Of a DNA stretch of 64,000 nt, positions 14,146 through 26,332 are shown piece after piece. Within the stretch, counting starts at the first letter, position 1, and each line of letters opens with the position of its first letter. A program made the position numbers and the translations under genes. The notes under the pieces are model-generated. The model saw nothing but the letters and a program-made list of their open reading frames with translations, made no database searches and had not been told where the DNA came from. Source of the DNA: Warburgia ugandensis (taxonomy: Eukaryota; Streptophyta; Magnoliopsida; Canellales; Canellaceae); assembly GCA_035236585.1 (NCBI GenBank), contig CP141137.1:49374057-49438056 (forward strand). Reading direction: 5' to 3'.

Positions 14146-15156
14146 TATCTATAGACGCAAAAACAATATCTCTCTGTCTATACCAAGTGTAAGGAGAAGG
14201 CCAGTTTGCATAACCATAGATGGGAGAGGACCATGTTCTCTCCTTCTCGCTCCCTCTCCCGATTCCAATGTGTGTGTCTGCGGATTTAACCAGTGCAAAT
14301 GAACAAACTAGATGTAAACAGAATTTATGCATCAAAATCCAACACATATTGCTTTTTTCACAAAGAGAGTTCTAGACGCACATGGTAGGAGTATATAATA
14401 ATCAATTTAATTTACTGCTTTCTATACTAAAAATGCGAATCTTGTAAACTCGAGTCAGAAACAAGACCATCGAAATTATCTTCATCCAGATCTTTATTAG
14501 GGTAGAAACATTTAAACCCAATCAATCCACTAAAACCCACCAAAATTGGGTGTTATAGCTGAGTCCAAGTTGCACTGGACCCATATTGAGCCACAAGTAC
14601 CTGATGCATACAACCAAAGATGTCTGTTCAAGCCAAATACAAAACGGAAATATACACGGCTAAGGATTTAGACTTATGCTAGGGGAACCCTACATAAGCA
14701 ATTTCAATTCCATTAACAAAGTCCAAATTTGTGGGTTACCTGAGGGCACATTACCTACATGCCTTCAGTTTATTTTGTTTCTCCCCTGTATATATAAAGA
14801 TCTAGCCTTTTTTAAGAGCGAAATCAAAGTTGATGGTTTTAGTCGTCAAAGAAACGCTTGTGAATTAGTAAACACCATTGGGACTGCAGGTCTTAGTCAC
14901 TATTGTGTGCAGGGTATGGAGTTCCATGTACCACATTTAACCCCACTATCCACCCTTTCTGAAATGCCTGTAGATCAAATGTTTCAGCAGCTGAAAAAGA
15001 AGTAAATTGGTCAACAGAAATCTGACATCACCAATTGTTTGGTAGATTTCAGTAATAAGATGAATTTCAGAAATCCAAAACCGAATACCCAAATCCTTAT
15101 TCGGAAGAAGAATCAAACTCTTGAGATGGGAAACAAAAGGAGAACATAAAAAAGAA

Positions 15157-15528
15157 TCATATTTCGATTACAACCCATTTGGGCTCGGATGTTTTTCTCT
15201 TCTTTTCAAGGAAATCTCTCAAATCAAAACCTAATCCGAACCCACTGCCGTACCCGACGCCAAGTCCAACGCCGCAACCCATTCCGAGTCCAAAAGCAAG
15301 GTTAAGATGGTTCCATGGCCAACCACCATACCCGACTCCACCAACTAATCCGAACCCAATGCCAACACCGCAACCGATTCCTATACCGCCTCCGGGTCCC
15401 AAAATTTCCAACTCCTTCTGTTTTCCGTGGTTTGCGTCGAAGAATTTGGTGAAGGAAAAGCCCTTTTCACCGCGCCTTTTCTTGCCCTTCCAGGTGCTCT
15501 TGGTGGCCGCTTTCTGTAATCCATTCAT
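15157..15528 (-). CDS. glycine-rich small protein, TGD5-like
   Basis: A 123-residue protein. Residues 1-40 are basic (KGKKRRGEKG). Residues 44-69 and 78-101 are two blocks of alternating Gly and hydrophobic residues (GIGIGCGVGIGFG and GLGMGCGVGLGVGYG), joined by a WPWNHLNL linker; the tail is charged (LRDFLEKKRK). This two-block pattern matches small plant proteins including Arabidopsis TGD5, a chloroplast-envelope factor in ER-to-plastid lipid transfer. The blocks could form membrane-embedded glycine-zipper helices, but function here is inference from composition. The start is the first in-frame ATG (15526-15528); the frame extends further upstream only through a non-ATG codon. It appears intronless. 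The upstream DNA carries GGCCCA (15669-15674), which reads TGGGCC in the gene's direction, about 140 bp before the ATG. Confidence 0.75.
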   Translation of the reverse strand: MNGLQKAATKSTWKGKKRRGEKGFSFTKFFDANHGKQKELEILGPGGGIGIGCGVGIGFGLVGGVGYGGWPWNHLNLAFGLGMGCGVGLGVGYGSGFGLGFDLRDFLEKKRKTSEPKWVVIEI

Positions 15529-15680
15529 GGTAAGGGGTGAAGGGATAAGAGGAAAGAGGGTTTTCCTTCGGTTTGCACTTGTAGTGAAGTATAGGCTGAG
15601 GATGAGGAGGAAAATGGGCGGACTAGTAATTTGTCTCTTAATCCAAGCTCCAATTGGTGGGAAAAATAGGCCCACAAAGT

Positions 15681-18600
15681 AAAAAAATTAAGGCAGAATC
15701 CATCACCTGGTACATGATTTTATCTTGTTTGGGTCATCCTAGACCTTGATCCATGAATCCATTCCACGGAAAAAGCATGTTAGTACTTAAGTGGATTCCC
15801 TCTTCCCTGCCAATTTGTCAATATCATGTCCTTCTAAGCTCAAACCCAAAAACTGTACAAGAATTGAATGGATCATGCACTAAGACCCACTACACATCAA
15901 TTGTGTGAATGGTGCTCTTTTCTCTTTAATCATCCATTTGCAAGCCATTATTGAAAAGGTGAATTGCGTAACAAAGGCACCATTAGGAACAGTTCATTCA
16001 AGATAGGTCCAACCAATGAAAGATCATAGAGATTCTGGTAGTTGCACTGTCTGAACAATCAAATATGTTTATCTAATTAGGTAACTTCAATAATAAGAAA
16101 ATGAGAACGATCTAAACGTGACTAGTTTAACCCAATTAAATTTGGTCCACTTGACTGTTTATCCATCCATTTAAGAGCTGTTAATAAAGATGTGAGAATT
16201 GCATTACCAGCAATATTTTTAAATTGCCTGTAACCAACCTAGGAGATGACAATGAGTTTAGGCAGTAGCAGTGTCTGAATTTATAGTTTAATATAGAAGC
16301 TGCCTATCCAATTAAGTATTTAATTTTTGTTGAAGGTAATAGATTTTATTCACTTGTTATTCACTTGCCAGAAAACAGGGTTTCTAGCAGAAAACCATCT
16401 AATGAATCCAAATTGGAGCTACTTATTAAATATTTAACTAAGACAAGAAAATGACATCTGCTATGCACGACCGTGACTAATGCCTAAAGAAATACTTTCA
16501 TAAACTAAGGGTAATATTAATAATTAGTAGTAGAGGAAGAAGAAGAATAGCTAATAAAGGCTGTATATGTTACAATCTTAATCGAACGACAAAGAATTGT
16601 TAGAGCATCACGAGATACACATCCCATGAAATGATTCCTTAAAGCAATGCACTTCACAGTGCAGGAGTTAATATTAGACAAGATTCTTTGCTTGCTAGGT
16701 TTTAGTTTACTTTTAGAGAAGCAGGATGATCACTACCTTTTAACAGTACCTCTAAATGGCACCATCAGCAAAACAGATTGTGATCAAATCCGATCCAACC
16801 TGTGTGGATACGGATTACAGATATTAAGTCCATATGGATAATGGATGAAAACACCCCAATTCACATCTAATCGGGATGCGTATTATGGATTTGTGAATAA
16901 TCCATTTTTACTAGTAATTTAATTTTGCAGCGAGATTGAATTGTCCGCATACAATTGCAATGAGATGTCTAATAGCCCAATTTTTGGTCCTCTAAGGACT
17001 AAGGAGAAATGCAGTTTCTAGGCCCATATGAGGAAAAAGGCCAAAAACTAGTTCAAGATGATATAGTATTCATTCCATAAAGGAATTTTCTTTTGAATTT
17101 TAAGGTATATATTCCAGAAAAAAAAATTATACAAGAACGATCAAGATGATCATTCAAAAAAACATTTCTCCAAATTTGAGTTGAAGTTATTTGTTCCTTT
17201 CTCCATGTTATTCACCTAGCTATGTAAGATGATAACAATTAGAAGCCAAGAAATAAAAAGGGAAATGTGCAACTTGAACAAAGCTTGTAGTTCCATACTC
17301 TCATAGAATGGCATTCACTATCTTCCACATAAAAAGTGCAATTTAAAAAAAAAGTAGAAATATGCTTGAGAAAATGTCACAAAATGTAAAAAGAAATAAA
17401 AGACCATAGTTTTGCACTGCAGGTATAGAAATAAAAAGGCAACAAACAAAATAAACTACAAGGACTTCAAGAGTCTATAGGCAAAGGACAAAAATCAACA
17501 GCATGAAATGTGACCTGGTGATCAATATGAGTGATGGATAAGTAGCAATTTTGATAAAAGTGCCTAGGCCAAGCTTACAACAATGAGCAAGTACTAAATC
17601 AACTAGTAAAGCACTTCATTTGCAATGTAGTCAACAATTACCCAATTAACTGAGCATGTAGTCAAAAGAGCACCTACATTGAATCAACTTGAGTTCAAAG
17701 ACCTTTTGAAGAACAAGCATGGCAAGTCTTTAGCTAAAAAATACAAAGGAAAAATTAGCTACAATTTAGAACATCAAATTAATGTCTTGTTAAAGTTGTA
17801 CTATTAAGATCTATCAATACCCGTATATTCCCATGTGAAGTCTCATCATATAAGCAATAAAATCATATTTATGAGACAAAAATCAACACAGCTGCATGTC
17901 CACTTTAGAAGTCACCAACTTTGCACATTGTAGGCATATCAAGTTCTTAAAGAAGATAAATTCAATTCAAACTTGTTTTTTGCAAAATTCTTTTCTAATG
18001 AAAAATAGGCTCCCAAAAATCAAATCCAGGCCAGCACCTTAGGCTCATTAAGTGTTCAATTTAGTGGAATTCTACTATCACATACAAGCAAAGGTCCCCT
18101 TGTATTGGTCCTTTGCAGGTTGAATTTCAAGAGAGCTAAGATCTATCCACTGCTAGTAATTATTGCATCAAATTTTCAAATTGTATTAATCATAGAAGGC
18201 TAATTAGATTCTCTCAACATTCATATAAAGGTTCTAGAAGAAACATATTCAAAATAGAGGGGCATGACTAATAATATATGCCTAAATGTCAATGCTATAA
18301 ATACCCTCTTATTTTCTTTGTGTGACAGCATAAGTGCACTATGTGTGAGTGCAAAATCTAGAGCAAACATCCAAAATCATTTGATAAATAATAAAAACCC
18401 CTTCATGCTGAAGCAAATTGCCCACATATTTCCTTTGTGTGATTGTATAAACGCATCATGCACATTGAAAAATTTGGAGTAGACAACCCTATATTTGGTT
18501 GAATGCACGACATCAAGATCTACCTAAGCTAATATTGAATAAGCCTCTGGTGTAAATAATGAAGTGAGGATTAATCAAATCTATATGTAATTATTTTAGA

Positions 18601-18956
18601 TGAAGCAAGGGGACATATTAATCTCCTCCTACTATTAAAAAGTGAAACTACTTGTTGATGAACTTAATCATGCAGGTCAACCCATCTCAACTAGACAATT
18701 CAATTTGGTGATCTGATCCAATTTGTTATGTCAATATAGTGATATTGTTGTAGATCTCTTGATAGGTTCTCCTCTTCTCTTTCAGTATCTACACAATATT
18801 TTACTTAGTCACAAGTTGCAAGCTAAAGACTTACCTAAATCATTTTCATCTCTAGCAGCAAATATGGTATATCAGGGAAAATTTGGTGTCCCAGAGGCCA
18901 AAAGAATCAAAGCAATTATTTTTAAAGTCATAGTTTTTTACCTAAAATGAAATAGC
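15681..18956. other. gene-free region
   Basis: AT-rich DNA with stop codons in every frame. I recognise no gene, RNA or definable repeat here apart from promoter sequence of the adjacent minus-strand gene near 15.55-15.75 kb. Confidence 0.5.
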
Positions 18957-19650
18957 ATGGTCTCAAGAGAGGTGTGGTGAATTGGACCCAGATCAAAGTT
19001 AAAAACTTTTTGCAAATTTATGCTCAAAATATAAATACAAGTTTTAGACATGAAAACTTTTGGCACACAAGAAGAAACTAGATATAGACATTTTATAGTG
19101 TTTGGGTTAGCCAACCAATGTACCTACTTCCACTCTGTCAAGGTAACAGCTACTTAGAGTTCCACTAACTCTCTACAAGATTTTAGACACTAATAGACAT
19201 TGTGCTAGCCACAAACAAATACTAGAGCATTTGCAGCAGCTTAGCCTTTTTACAAACACTTTAAAAACTATCCAAGATGAGAGAGATATAGTGCCCTCTC
19301 AAATATAAAGAAGATTCAAAGAAAAGGATCCCTCTAGGTACATTCAATATAGATACAAAAGAAATGGAGATAATTTTATAAATTAAAAGAATTTGAAAGG
19401 ATTAGTATACAAAGTTTGGAGTTGCTTACTTGAGTAGATAGCTTAAATATGCTTTAATTTGATGTTTAGTCTCCCTGAATAATCCTCTAAATGTCTCCAA
19501 TCGACTCATTAGAGAGAATATTTCAAATTGAAAATGAGAGTTGCCTCTATTGTTTCCTTATTCAGCCAGCTTGATGATTTTGAGCAGCAAGTTGGATTTC
19601 ACTTATAGTAAATCCATTAAAATCTATTTGGAGTGTACCGGTCATAAGCC
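18957..19650 (-). mobile_element. Copia-type LTR fragment, antisense
   Basis: The reverse complement shares with the LTR at 8404-9886 the TTGGTTGGCTAACCCAAAC region and the terminal CAATTCACCACACCTCTC stretch. It is an LTR fragment of the same SIRE-like family in opposite orientation, with no internal domain nearby. Borders are approximate; it is a fossil. Confidence 0.5.
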
Positions 19651-20088
19651 CCGTAGATAGTGAAAACATGTAGTTTAGATTGTGCCACTACCTTCTACAA
19701 GAAACAACCATGGATGTCAAAGAGAAATAAATGAAAGAAAGAAGGGTGATCTAATTATAGCATATGCAAACAATTAGGACAATAAAAGGTCTTGCCCCAA
19801 CAAGGACCAAATGTTTAAGTAAAGAATGCAAAAACTACATGTAAGCATCTTTCCTACTTTTATTTATGTCTTTTGTGTAGTTCACTAGAGCTAACCTCAA
19901 TCACTTGTGGGTTTCATTAAAAGCTCACAAGTAGATATGATACTGTATATGCAACAAAGAGGAAGCAATAAGGACAACAACTAGAAAAAAAAAAGATCTA
20001 AAAGATTGCCATAGATACTTCATTTTTATAACTCATGTATGCTTACTAATCTGACTGAAGACAAAACTCATGCGTGGATTTGTTTCTA

Positions 20089-20490
20089 GAAGTAGGTTAG
20101 AGGCTCCCAACCACCCCCAACAAGGTCATCAAGGAAGACAATGCCAACTGATCAGGTCTATGCTTGTGTATCCAACCCATGTGTAGCGTAATCTAGGTTT
20201 AAAATGTTTGTAGGTTTATGACACGTGAGTTAACTTTTTCATTGACGTAGGATGGAGGTTCATAACCTCTCCCAAGAAGGTCAACAAGGGAGACAATGGC
20301 CACTGTTTAGGTTGGTGCTTGTGTCTATAACCCATGGATAATGTGATCCAGGTTGAAAATGTTTGTAGATTTAACTTCTTCCTTGATGTAGGCTGGAGGT
20401 TTCCAACCTCCCTTAAGAAGGTCACCAGGAAGACAATGCCCATTGCTTAGGTTTGTGCTTGTGTCTATGTGCATTACATGATCCAAATTT
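20089..20490. repeat. tandem repeat, about 145-bp unit, three copies
   Basis: Three successive units share GTAGG(N)nGGAGGTT, AACCTC, AAGAAGGTCANCAAGG and GACAATG blocks, followed by TTAGGTTNGTGCTTGTGTCTAT. They start near 20092, 20247 and 20388, a spacing of 141-155 bp. An isolated partial fourth copy lies at 20935-21000, separated by about 450 bp of unrelated DNA. No coding capacity was recognised. Confidence 0.75.
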
Positions 20491-23290
20491 ATTGTTGTCG
20501 AATAGGTCTATTGTCTAGAACTAGGAATTATGGCTAGTTTTGAGTTATTGTATTGTATCTGATTTTAGGCCTATTTATCATTCACTTATGTTATGCACTT
20601 CTTTTCTCCGGGTTGATAAAACAAGTTTGAGAGCTTCCTAACTAGTGGATTTGCTATTTCTGGAGTGTTGGAATTGCCTAGATTGTCTAGTAAAGAAGCA
20701 CGCTCTGGTGCTTTTAGCTGTAAATCTATGAAAATCTTTAGGCCCTTCGAAATGGAGATTAGAGAACGATCACATCTGAAGAGAATTTTTTGGAGCTCGT
20801 TGATTTTTATTTTAATTTGCTGATGGTTGATGATTTTGATGCCAAATTTAGTGCATTAGCCCTGGCTGCATATGATTTTAGTGCAATAGGATGATTGAGG
20901 CAGCCCCAAATTTATGATAGCGAGGACTATTTTTTCTTGATGTAGGCCAGAGGTTGACAGCCTCTCCCAAGAAGGTCACCAAGGAAGACGCTGGCAGAAG
21001 GTCTGCACTCTCTTGCAAGGAGGTCGCCAAAGAATAGTTCTACTGATCAGGTTCTAGGTAGAAGTTGTTCTTCAGTGGCACATGCTCCAGCAATACCACT
21101 TGTTCTTCAAGAACGTGGTAGAAGTATATGCACTGACCAAATTGAAAGACCTCGCAACCTCTTCAACCGACAGCGGCCCAAAGTGAAGCTCATAAGCCTA
21201 TTCATGGATGGGGGGTTTCTGTATCATGGATGGTTGATTGACCGCTCTTGAATTCGTTTCCTCCGTGTCTTGCAGCTTCTGCTTCTATTGATCGTTTGTT
21301 TGTTTGTTTGTTTTTTTCTTTTGTTGAGATCAGTATTGGCCGAGTACATCTATGGACTCTTGTTGGTTGTGTCTCTTCATCAAACAACTTCTCATCTATA
21401 GCTAGCTCTTTCTTCATAAATTTTGTTTGTCTTTCAAAACAAAAATGGGAAAAACCAATACCTGTTGTCCGTCAAGCTGGGACCCAGACTCCATTACTAC
21501 TTTATTAGCACTTGACATTGGCTTGGTTTAGTTTGGCTATCTCTTCGGACTGAACTTCTTAACTAGCTTGAGTTTTATTTTAGACTGTAAGATTGATGGA
21601 TGTCAGCTAGACGCCATGTCAAAGTCAGGATAGGGTCCCAAAAGAAAAAGAGACTGGTCAAGATAAGACCAGAAAAACAAATCAGTCATGATAAGAGCAT
21701 CAACATCGACCATCTTAATGAGATTAATAAGTGATTGGTATAAGGATTTCTGTTTTTGTTTTTGTAGCCACTTCTTTGTTTCTTTGGAGAAGAATGTCCC
21801 AAAACAATGCATCTTCGTATGTTAATGAGGGAAGTCCATCTCAATTATAGGAGTGTTATCTGTTAGAAACTTTTTCGATGGTTCCCAATATCATCTGAGG
21901 CTGGTTTTTAGTTTTCTTTTCTCTTCATTTGAATTTACATGAGAATAGTACAGAGTGAGATCAGTAGATGCAATTTGGAACTGGTCCTCTTTTAAAGAGA
22001 ACAATTTAATTTTGTAGTCTTCTCTACCACCTCTACTGGTTGTCACATTCCCGCGGGCTACCTTAGAGTGTCACTTATTCCAACTTTGTGATGTTCTCCG
22101 TTAGAATGTGGCAATGGACATTGGTACGCAAACGTGGGCATCATTTGGATGTTACGAAGCGCCTTCTTTATGTAAATTCAAAGATCCAAATGTTCCTACA
22201 TACTGAGTTAATTAATACGAAAACGTTTCCATGGCAAGTAGGCGATGAAGAAGCGCAGTAAGCTTTTCCAGTCCGATCCTCCTTCTAGTCAAACACTGAC
22301 CAGTTCAGGCAAGATAGTGTGTTCGCATGTTCTACTGTTTCTAATGCTGATTTCATGATAACTTTGATTTGCTAGTTTAGAGACCTGTTTTAAAGAATAA
22401 TTGCTAGGAACAATGATATTTTATTTACTTTTGAAGAATTCAATCTCGCATCAAAAGAAATGGAAAGGTCGATATTTGGTTCATCCAGTTGAACCGGTGT
22501 TCTTCCTGTCTGGACTAATCTATGGACCATCAACTGACCAAATTCATATAGGCTGTGTCAACAATCATGATCTTGTTACAGCTGATGAAGCTCGCTCAGT
22601 CTATCAAATTATAAATAATGAAGTGGCTTTTTCTTTTTTCTTTCTTTCCTTCCATTTTTTTGGGGCGGTGGGGGTGTGGAGCAAATAGGTGTCAAACATC
22701 TGTGAACTTTTTAATTGATGTAGACAATATACATATGAATGATTAATTTAAAGCTACTAAAATGTGATTGACCCAATCTCAAGTCGTTTTTGGCGGGTAT
22801 ACTAGGATTAGTCTTCCCCCTGACTAGTTAGATCTGGTACCTTCACTCATTATGATTATCTTTATCCATTATCATTTTGCACTAAAGGGCTACTGTGCCT
22901 GAACGGTTGGGAGTTACAGATACCGACCCATATTCAATATCAAGACTTTGGCCAATCGTTGGAAAGTCTAGCATCAACAGATAAAAGTTTACACTTACAT
23001 AGACGAAGTGTTCTTTTGCTATTATAACTAATAAAAAGGTGATTCCTTCAACATATCTCAGGTCTTTGGTTGCATAGAAAACTCAAATCATTCAGTGAAG
23101 ACTAGGTCATACATAGCTTCATGGTAATGTAAGAGATAGACAAAAAGATAATTTCTCAACCATATATATACAGTTATACACAGTACCTCTCGCATTTAAT
23201 AAATCAGTCAAACCGTCATCGTTGAACCGGTGAAGTGGATTCCTTTGTCCGGAAGCCGTTTGCCTTGCACTCTGCTCCCCCTCAGCTTTG
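20491..23290. other. gene-free region
   Basis: Contains the stray repeat copy at 20935-21000 and otherwise unremarkable sequence. Short frames (for example 21248-21508 and 22401-22688) show no known motif, and the first starts at a non-ATG codon. Confidence 0.5.
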
Positions 23291-23299
23291 GTCTCTCCT

Positions 23300-23307
23300 T
23301 ATATAAA
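23300..23307 (+). promoter_or_regulatory. TATA box of the first paralogue
   Basis: TATATAAA within the block TATATAAACCAACC, 96 bp before the ATG. The same block precedes the second paralogue (27601), so this is a conserved core promoter. Confidence 0.7.
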
Positions 23308-23402
23308 CCAACCTTGCGGTATCTTCCGAATCATCTTCCTTCCACGAAACAATCGGTGAGTACCGCTCTCAAAACCACCTAAAGGAGAAGGGCTAAGCAG
23401 AT

Positions 23403-23786
23403 ATGGAGTTCTCTGCTCAGTTTTGTCAAGGTGTTATGAGATACTGGAATAAGAGATCATACCAGCGGTTAGAAGGGTCCAGTAAGAAGAACCTCAAAGT
23501 AGTTAGGCTCGGCGGAAACACTACAACTCAAAGAACCAGGAAGGTCCGGTCGAGCCACCACAAAATCTGCTTACCTACTAAGATTTTGGGTGGTTTACGA
23601 GACGCTTACATGAATTCCATGTTAAAGGTTGCGGGAGGGACGGAAACGGCCCAAGGTGCGAACACATTTGGTGGGAAAAGGATCCCCAGGGCCAGAACTG
23701 TTAAGGAGTCAACCGGGGATTTCGAAACTCGGTTGATTGTTGAGGTTTGCAAGTCCATCGCCGCTTCTCGTCAAGCTGTTGTTTGA
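23403..23786 (+). CDS. plant-specific small basic protein, unknown function (copy 1)
   Basis: A 127-residue intronless protein starting MEFSAQFCQGVMRYWNKRSY. It has three conserved blocks: an N-terminal basic stretch with YWNKRSYQRLEG and KNLKVVRLGG (about 14-38), a central LRDAYMNSMLKVAG (about 65-78) and a C-terminal GGKRIPRARTVKES...CKSIAASRQ (about 90-124). I associate this architecture with uncharacterised small seed-plant proteins, and no enzymatic motif or membrane segment is visible. The first ATG after a good TATA box is used. A paralogue lies 4.3 kb downstream on the same strand, about two-thirds identical by eye. The name is left open because no function is established. Confidence 0.85.
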   Translation: MEFSAQFCQGVMRYWNKRSYQRLEGSSKKNLKVVRLGGNTTTQRTRKVRSSHHKICLPTKILGGLRDAYMNSMLKVAGGTETAQGANTFGGKRIPRARTVKESTGDFETRLIVEVCKSIAASRQAVV

Positions 23787-24206
23787 AGGAACTCAGTTCT
23801 TTGTTTCTTTGTTCTTCTTGTAAATTATGTGTCACAATGAAAAGTTAACATAGTTGAAGGAAGGAAATTTCCGCTATTATATGAAGAGCGTGGATGTACC
23901 AGTAGAGCAACACAACCGGTTGTATCCGCCGACCCCCATTATGCGATAAGGTTTATTTGGGCACTGGTGTAAATCGTTTCATTGAGTGACAGCAAATGTC
24001 ATTGCAGTTGGTTGCAAACAGCTTTCACATTTATGAATATGTATGAGTGATTTGGTTTGTGATTTTTCGCTTGCCAGAAAAAATAACAAAAAAATTTGTG
24101 CATTCAATATTCTTTTTTCAAATTAGTCAATCGACAGTTAAAATATGAATGACAGACCCCTATTTAGCAAGGGTATATCCAAGATCATCATAGCCAATCT
24201 AAAGGG

Positions 24207-24250
24207 CAGCTTTGGTGCATGAAGCTCCTGCATATGTAGGGTCTGGGTAT
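24207..24250 (-). mobile_element. Au SINE 3'-end fragment
   Basis: TTTGGTGCATGAAGCTCCTG matches the 3' segment of the SINEs at 13977 and 25538 (minus strand). The remainder of the element is unrecognisable. Confidence 0.5.
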
Positions 24251-25389
24251 CCAGCAAAAGTGATTTCCATAGTAGTGGCGAGTGAAATGGGAGCAGCCTA
24301 AACCATGAAAACAGAATTGTAAGAGAACAATACAAGTGTCGTGCTACTAGGTGAAGTGGTGGAGTGAAGCACTTTAGATGGTTAGAGTCAAGTAGCTGAA
24401 AGCATCACTAGCTTATGCTTCGAATATTTGCTCTTAAAATTGAAATATCTGCTTCATTCATACGGTCAATCCATGACCTCTCAAAATAAGTCAATTGATT
24501 CTTGGTTGGTTTTACCATCCTACCCAATGAATCATTAGGATTCATTTTTAATAGAATCTTCTGGAGTCACATGAATATGAATTGCATTCAAAATAACTCC
24601 CTTTCTAGATGATCCCTTGAGAAGAGGGGAATTCTAACAAATCCTTCTAGTTACTTCCTTCTATATTTCTACTTGTGATAATTCTTAGGAAAAGAATTTT
24701 ATTCCACAGAGCTGAACCAATATGTTGATGGCTCCCGTAAACCAAAGTCATCGTTTAATAACTATTTGGCTTCGATCTGCAACAGGAGATGACAGAAGTT
24801 CATCGTTACCTGCCAAACAAGAAGTCTATAAGGCTGTCCGCGAGCATATAATTCCTTCTAAATAAAAAAAAGGTTAAAAAAAAGAAGAAGAAAAAACTAG
24901 AAAGAAACACGACCTCCCACTATGAAGCTGTAGAAAGACGTGGGAAACAAGCAGTAATGGCTTTAATTGAACAACTGTAAAGTTATGAGGTCTGATGTTT
25001 GATTTGAAGCTCTTTAGCGACTACTTGTTTGGCCAATTCAATGACCATACCCCACCCTTATAATCCGCATGCCGCGCCAAGATTGAATGCATGCATAAAG
25101 TATATATTCATTGACAAACTGACAATGATGTACAGCTCAAAAGTGACTCGGTCTCAACGACATTGCAGCTCTAACAAATACGGTGTCTGAGCGGGTGAAA
25201 CGAAAGCTTAACATCAACTCTTGTCTACCTCTGAACATACATGCAATCTCAGCGTCTGATGATCGATCTTGACGTATTGTTCATCTTCAGCAATCGATGG
25301 TTTGATTACCGAGAGTCGCTGTATAATTTACCAAGATCTTGATCATGTGATGAGTTGACTTTCAGATTACCACCCTCTTTGATAAAATC

Positions 25390-26260
25390 AGGCCAACTGC
25401 AATTTCAAGGCTATGGACAATGGTTACCAAGTCTAAAATAGATTGTAAGCACATGCATCTCTAGAGCGATAGATAACATTGTTCATAATTTACATACAAC
25501 AAAAGCAATCTTTTACTCAATTTGTTAAACATAAATGGCAGCCCGAAGTTCCGTGTGTGCAAGATTTTGAGAAGGTCCAGACCACAAAGATCAATAGTAC
25601 GCAATTTTACCTTGCATTTTGTAAGAAGCTGTTTTCATGTCTTGAACCCGTAACCTCAAGGTCACACAACAACTCCACCGTTGTGCCAAAGTTCCTCTTC
25701 TTATCAATAGAGTTCAGGGTCATTTGGGCACCTGTAGGTTCATCCTTCTACTGTTTATTTTTTTTAGGCTGCTACCATCGAAATTCTTTATTGAAGACTC
25801 AGGCCTGATTGACAAGGGTTGGATAATTCAACTTGTTTCACTATTGATCATCGCCTTAAAAAAAAATCTAGCACAATCCAATAAACCAGATTATATAAGC
25901 CTGGCCAAATGAGGCCTTAGCCATACATCCATGGTACCCCAAAAAAAATAAAATAAGAGGCATTTGTTTGTGTTACATTGTTTAACGCCGAATACAATAA
26001 AAGTAGTTGTCGGATACACTGTCAAATTCAACTTCTGCGCCCACTTGTGTAAATGCATGCATCGATCCATACCTTTGAACTGGTAAACCAAGCCAAACGA
26101 ATACGTCATCAGCAAGGCATAGGCTAATAAATATAAACTGCTTGCATTTTTTGTTGGATGGAAACTTAGAAAGGAGGTTCAATGGATGGTGATTCAATCA
26201 CAAAGTACGTGTACCTTTAGAAGACACTCGAGGTGTCAAATGGGCCAGTCAGGATTACAA
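25390..26260. repeat. segmental duplication, left copy
   Basis: Colinear with 26333-27300. Shared blocks include TGGACAATGGT...AAGTCTAAAATAGATTGTAAGCA (25408-25453), ATAATTTACATACAACAAAA (25487), AATCCAATAAACCAGATTAT (25876) and TAGTTGTCGGATACACTG (26003), each with a diverged partner about 0.9-1.15 kb further right. This copy has an Au SINE absent from the partner. Confidence 0.65.
25538..25697 (-). mobile_element. Au-type SINE
   Basis: On the minus strand: a tRNA-like head (AACTTTGGCACAACGGTGGA), GAGGTTACGGGTTCAAG B box, and GCAAAATT body with a degraded 3' end. It lies inside the left segmental copy and is missing from the right copy, so it inserted after that duplication or was lost from the right copy. 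Confidence 0.75.
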
Positions 26261-26332
26261 GTCAAAGGGGTAGAAAAGCAATTTATTGATAATGATTAGG
26301 AAGCAGTGTATTGACTAAGGGCCAGAGAGTAG

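Larger units (their letters stand above)
10713..15156. other. gene-free region
   Basis: Contains two Au SINEs (listed) but no recognised coding sequence. An ATG-initiated 109-codon frame at 14676-15005 (plus strand) has no motif I know and probably overlaps the 3' untranslated region of the minus-strand glycine-rich gene. Confidence 0.55.

Noticed and set aside
14676-15005. 109-codon ATG frame before the glycine-rich gene
   Set aside because: No recognisable motif and it likely lies over the 3' untranslated region of the opposite-strand gene.
15179-15682. 167-codon plus-strand frame opposite the glycine-rich gene
   Set aside because: It begins at TTG and its Pro-rich sequence is the antisense mirror of the Gly blocks.
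22401-22688. 95-codon frame upstream of the first paralogue
   Set aside because: No conserved motif, and the C-terminal part is a T-rich low-complexity stretch.
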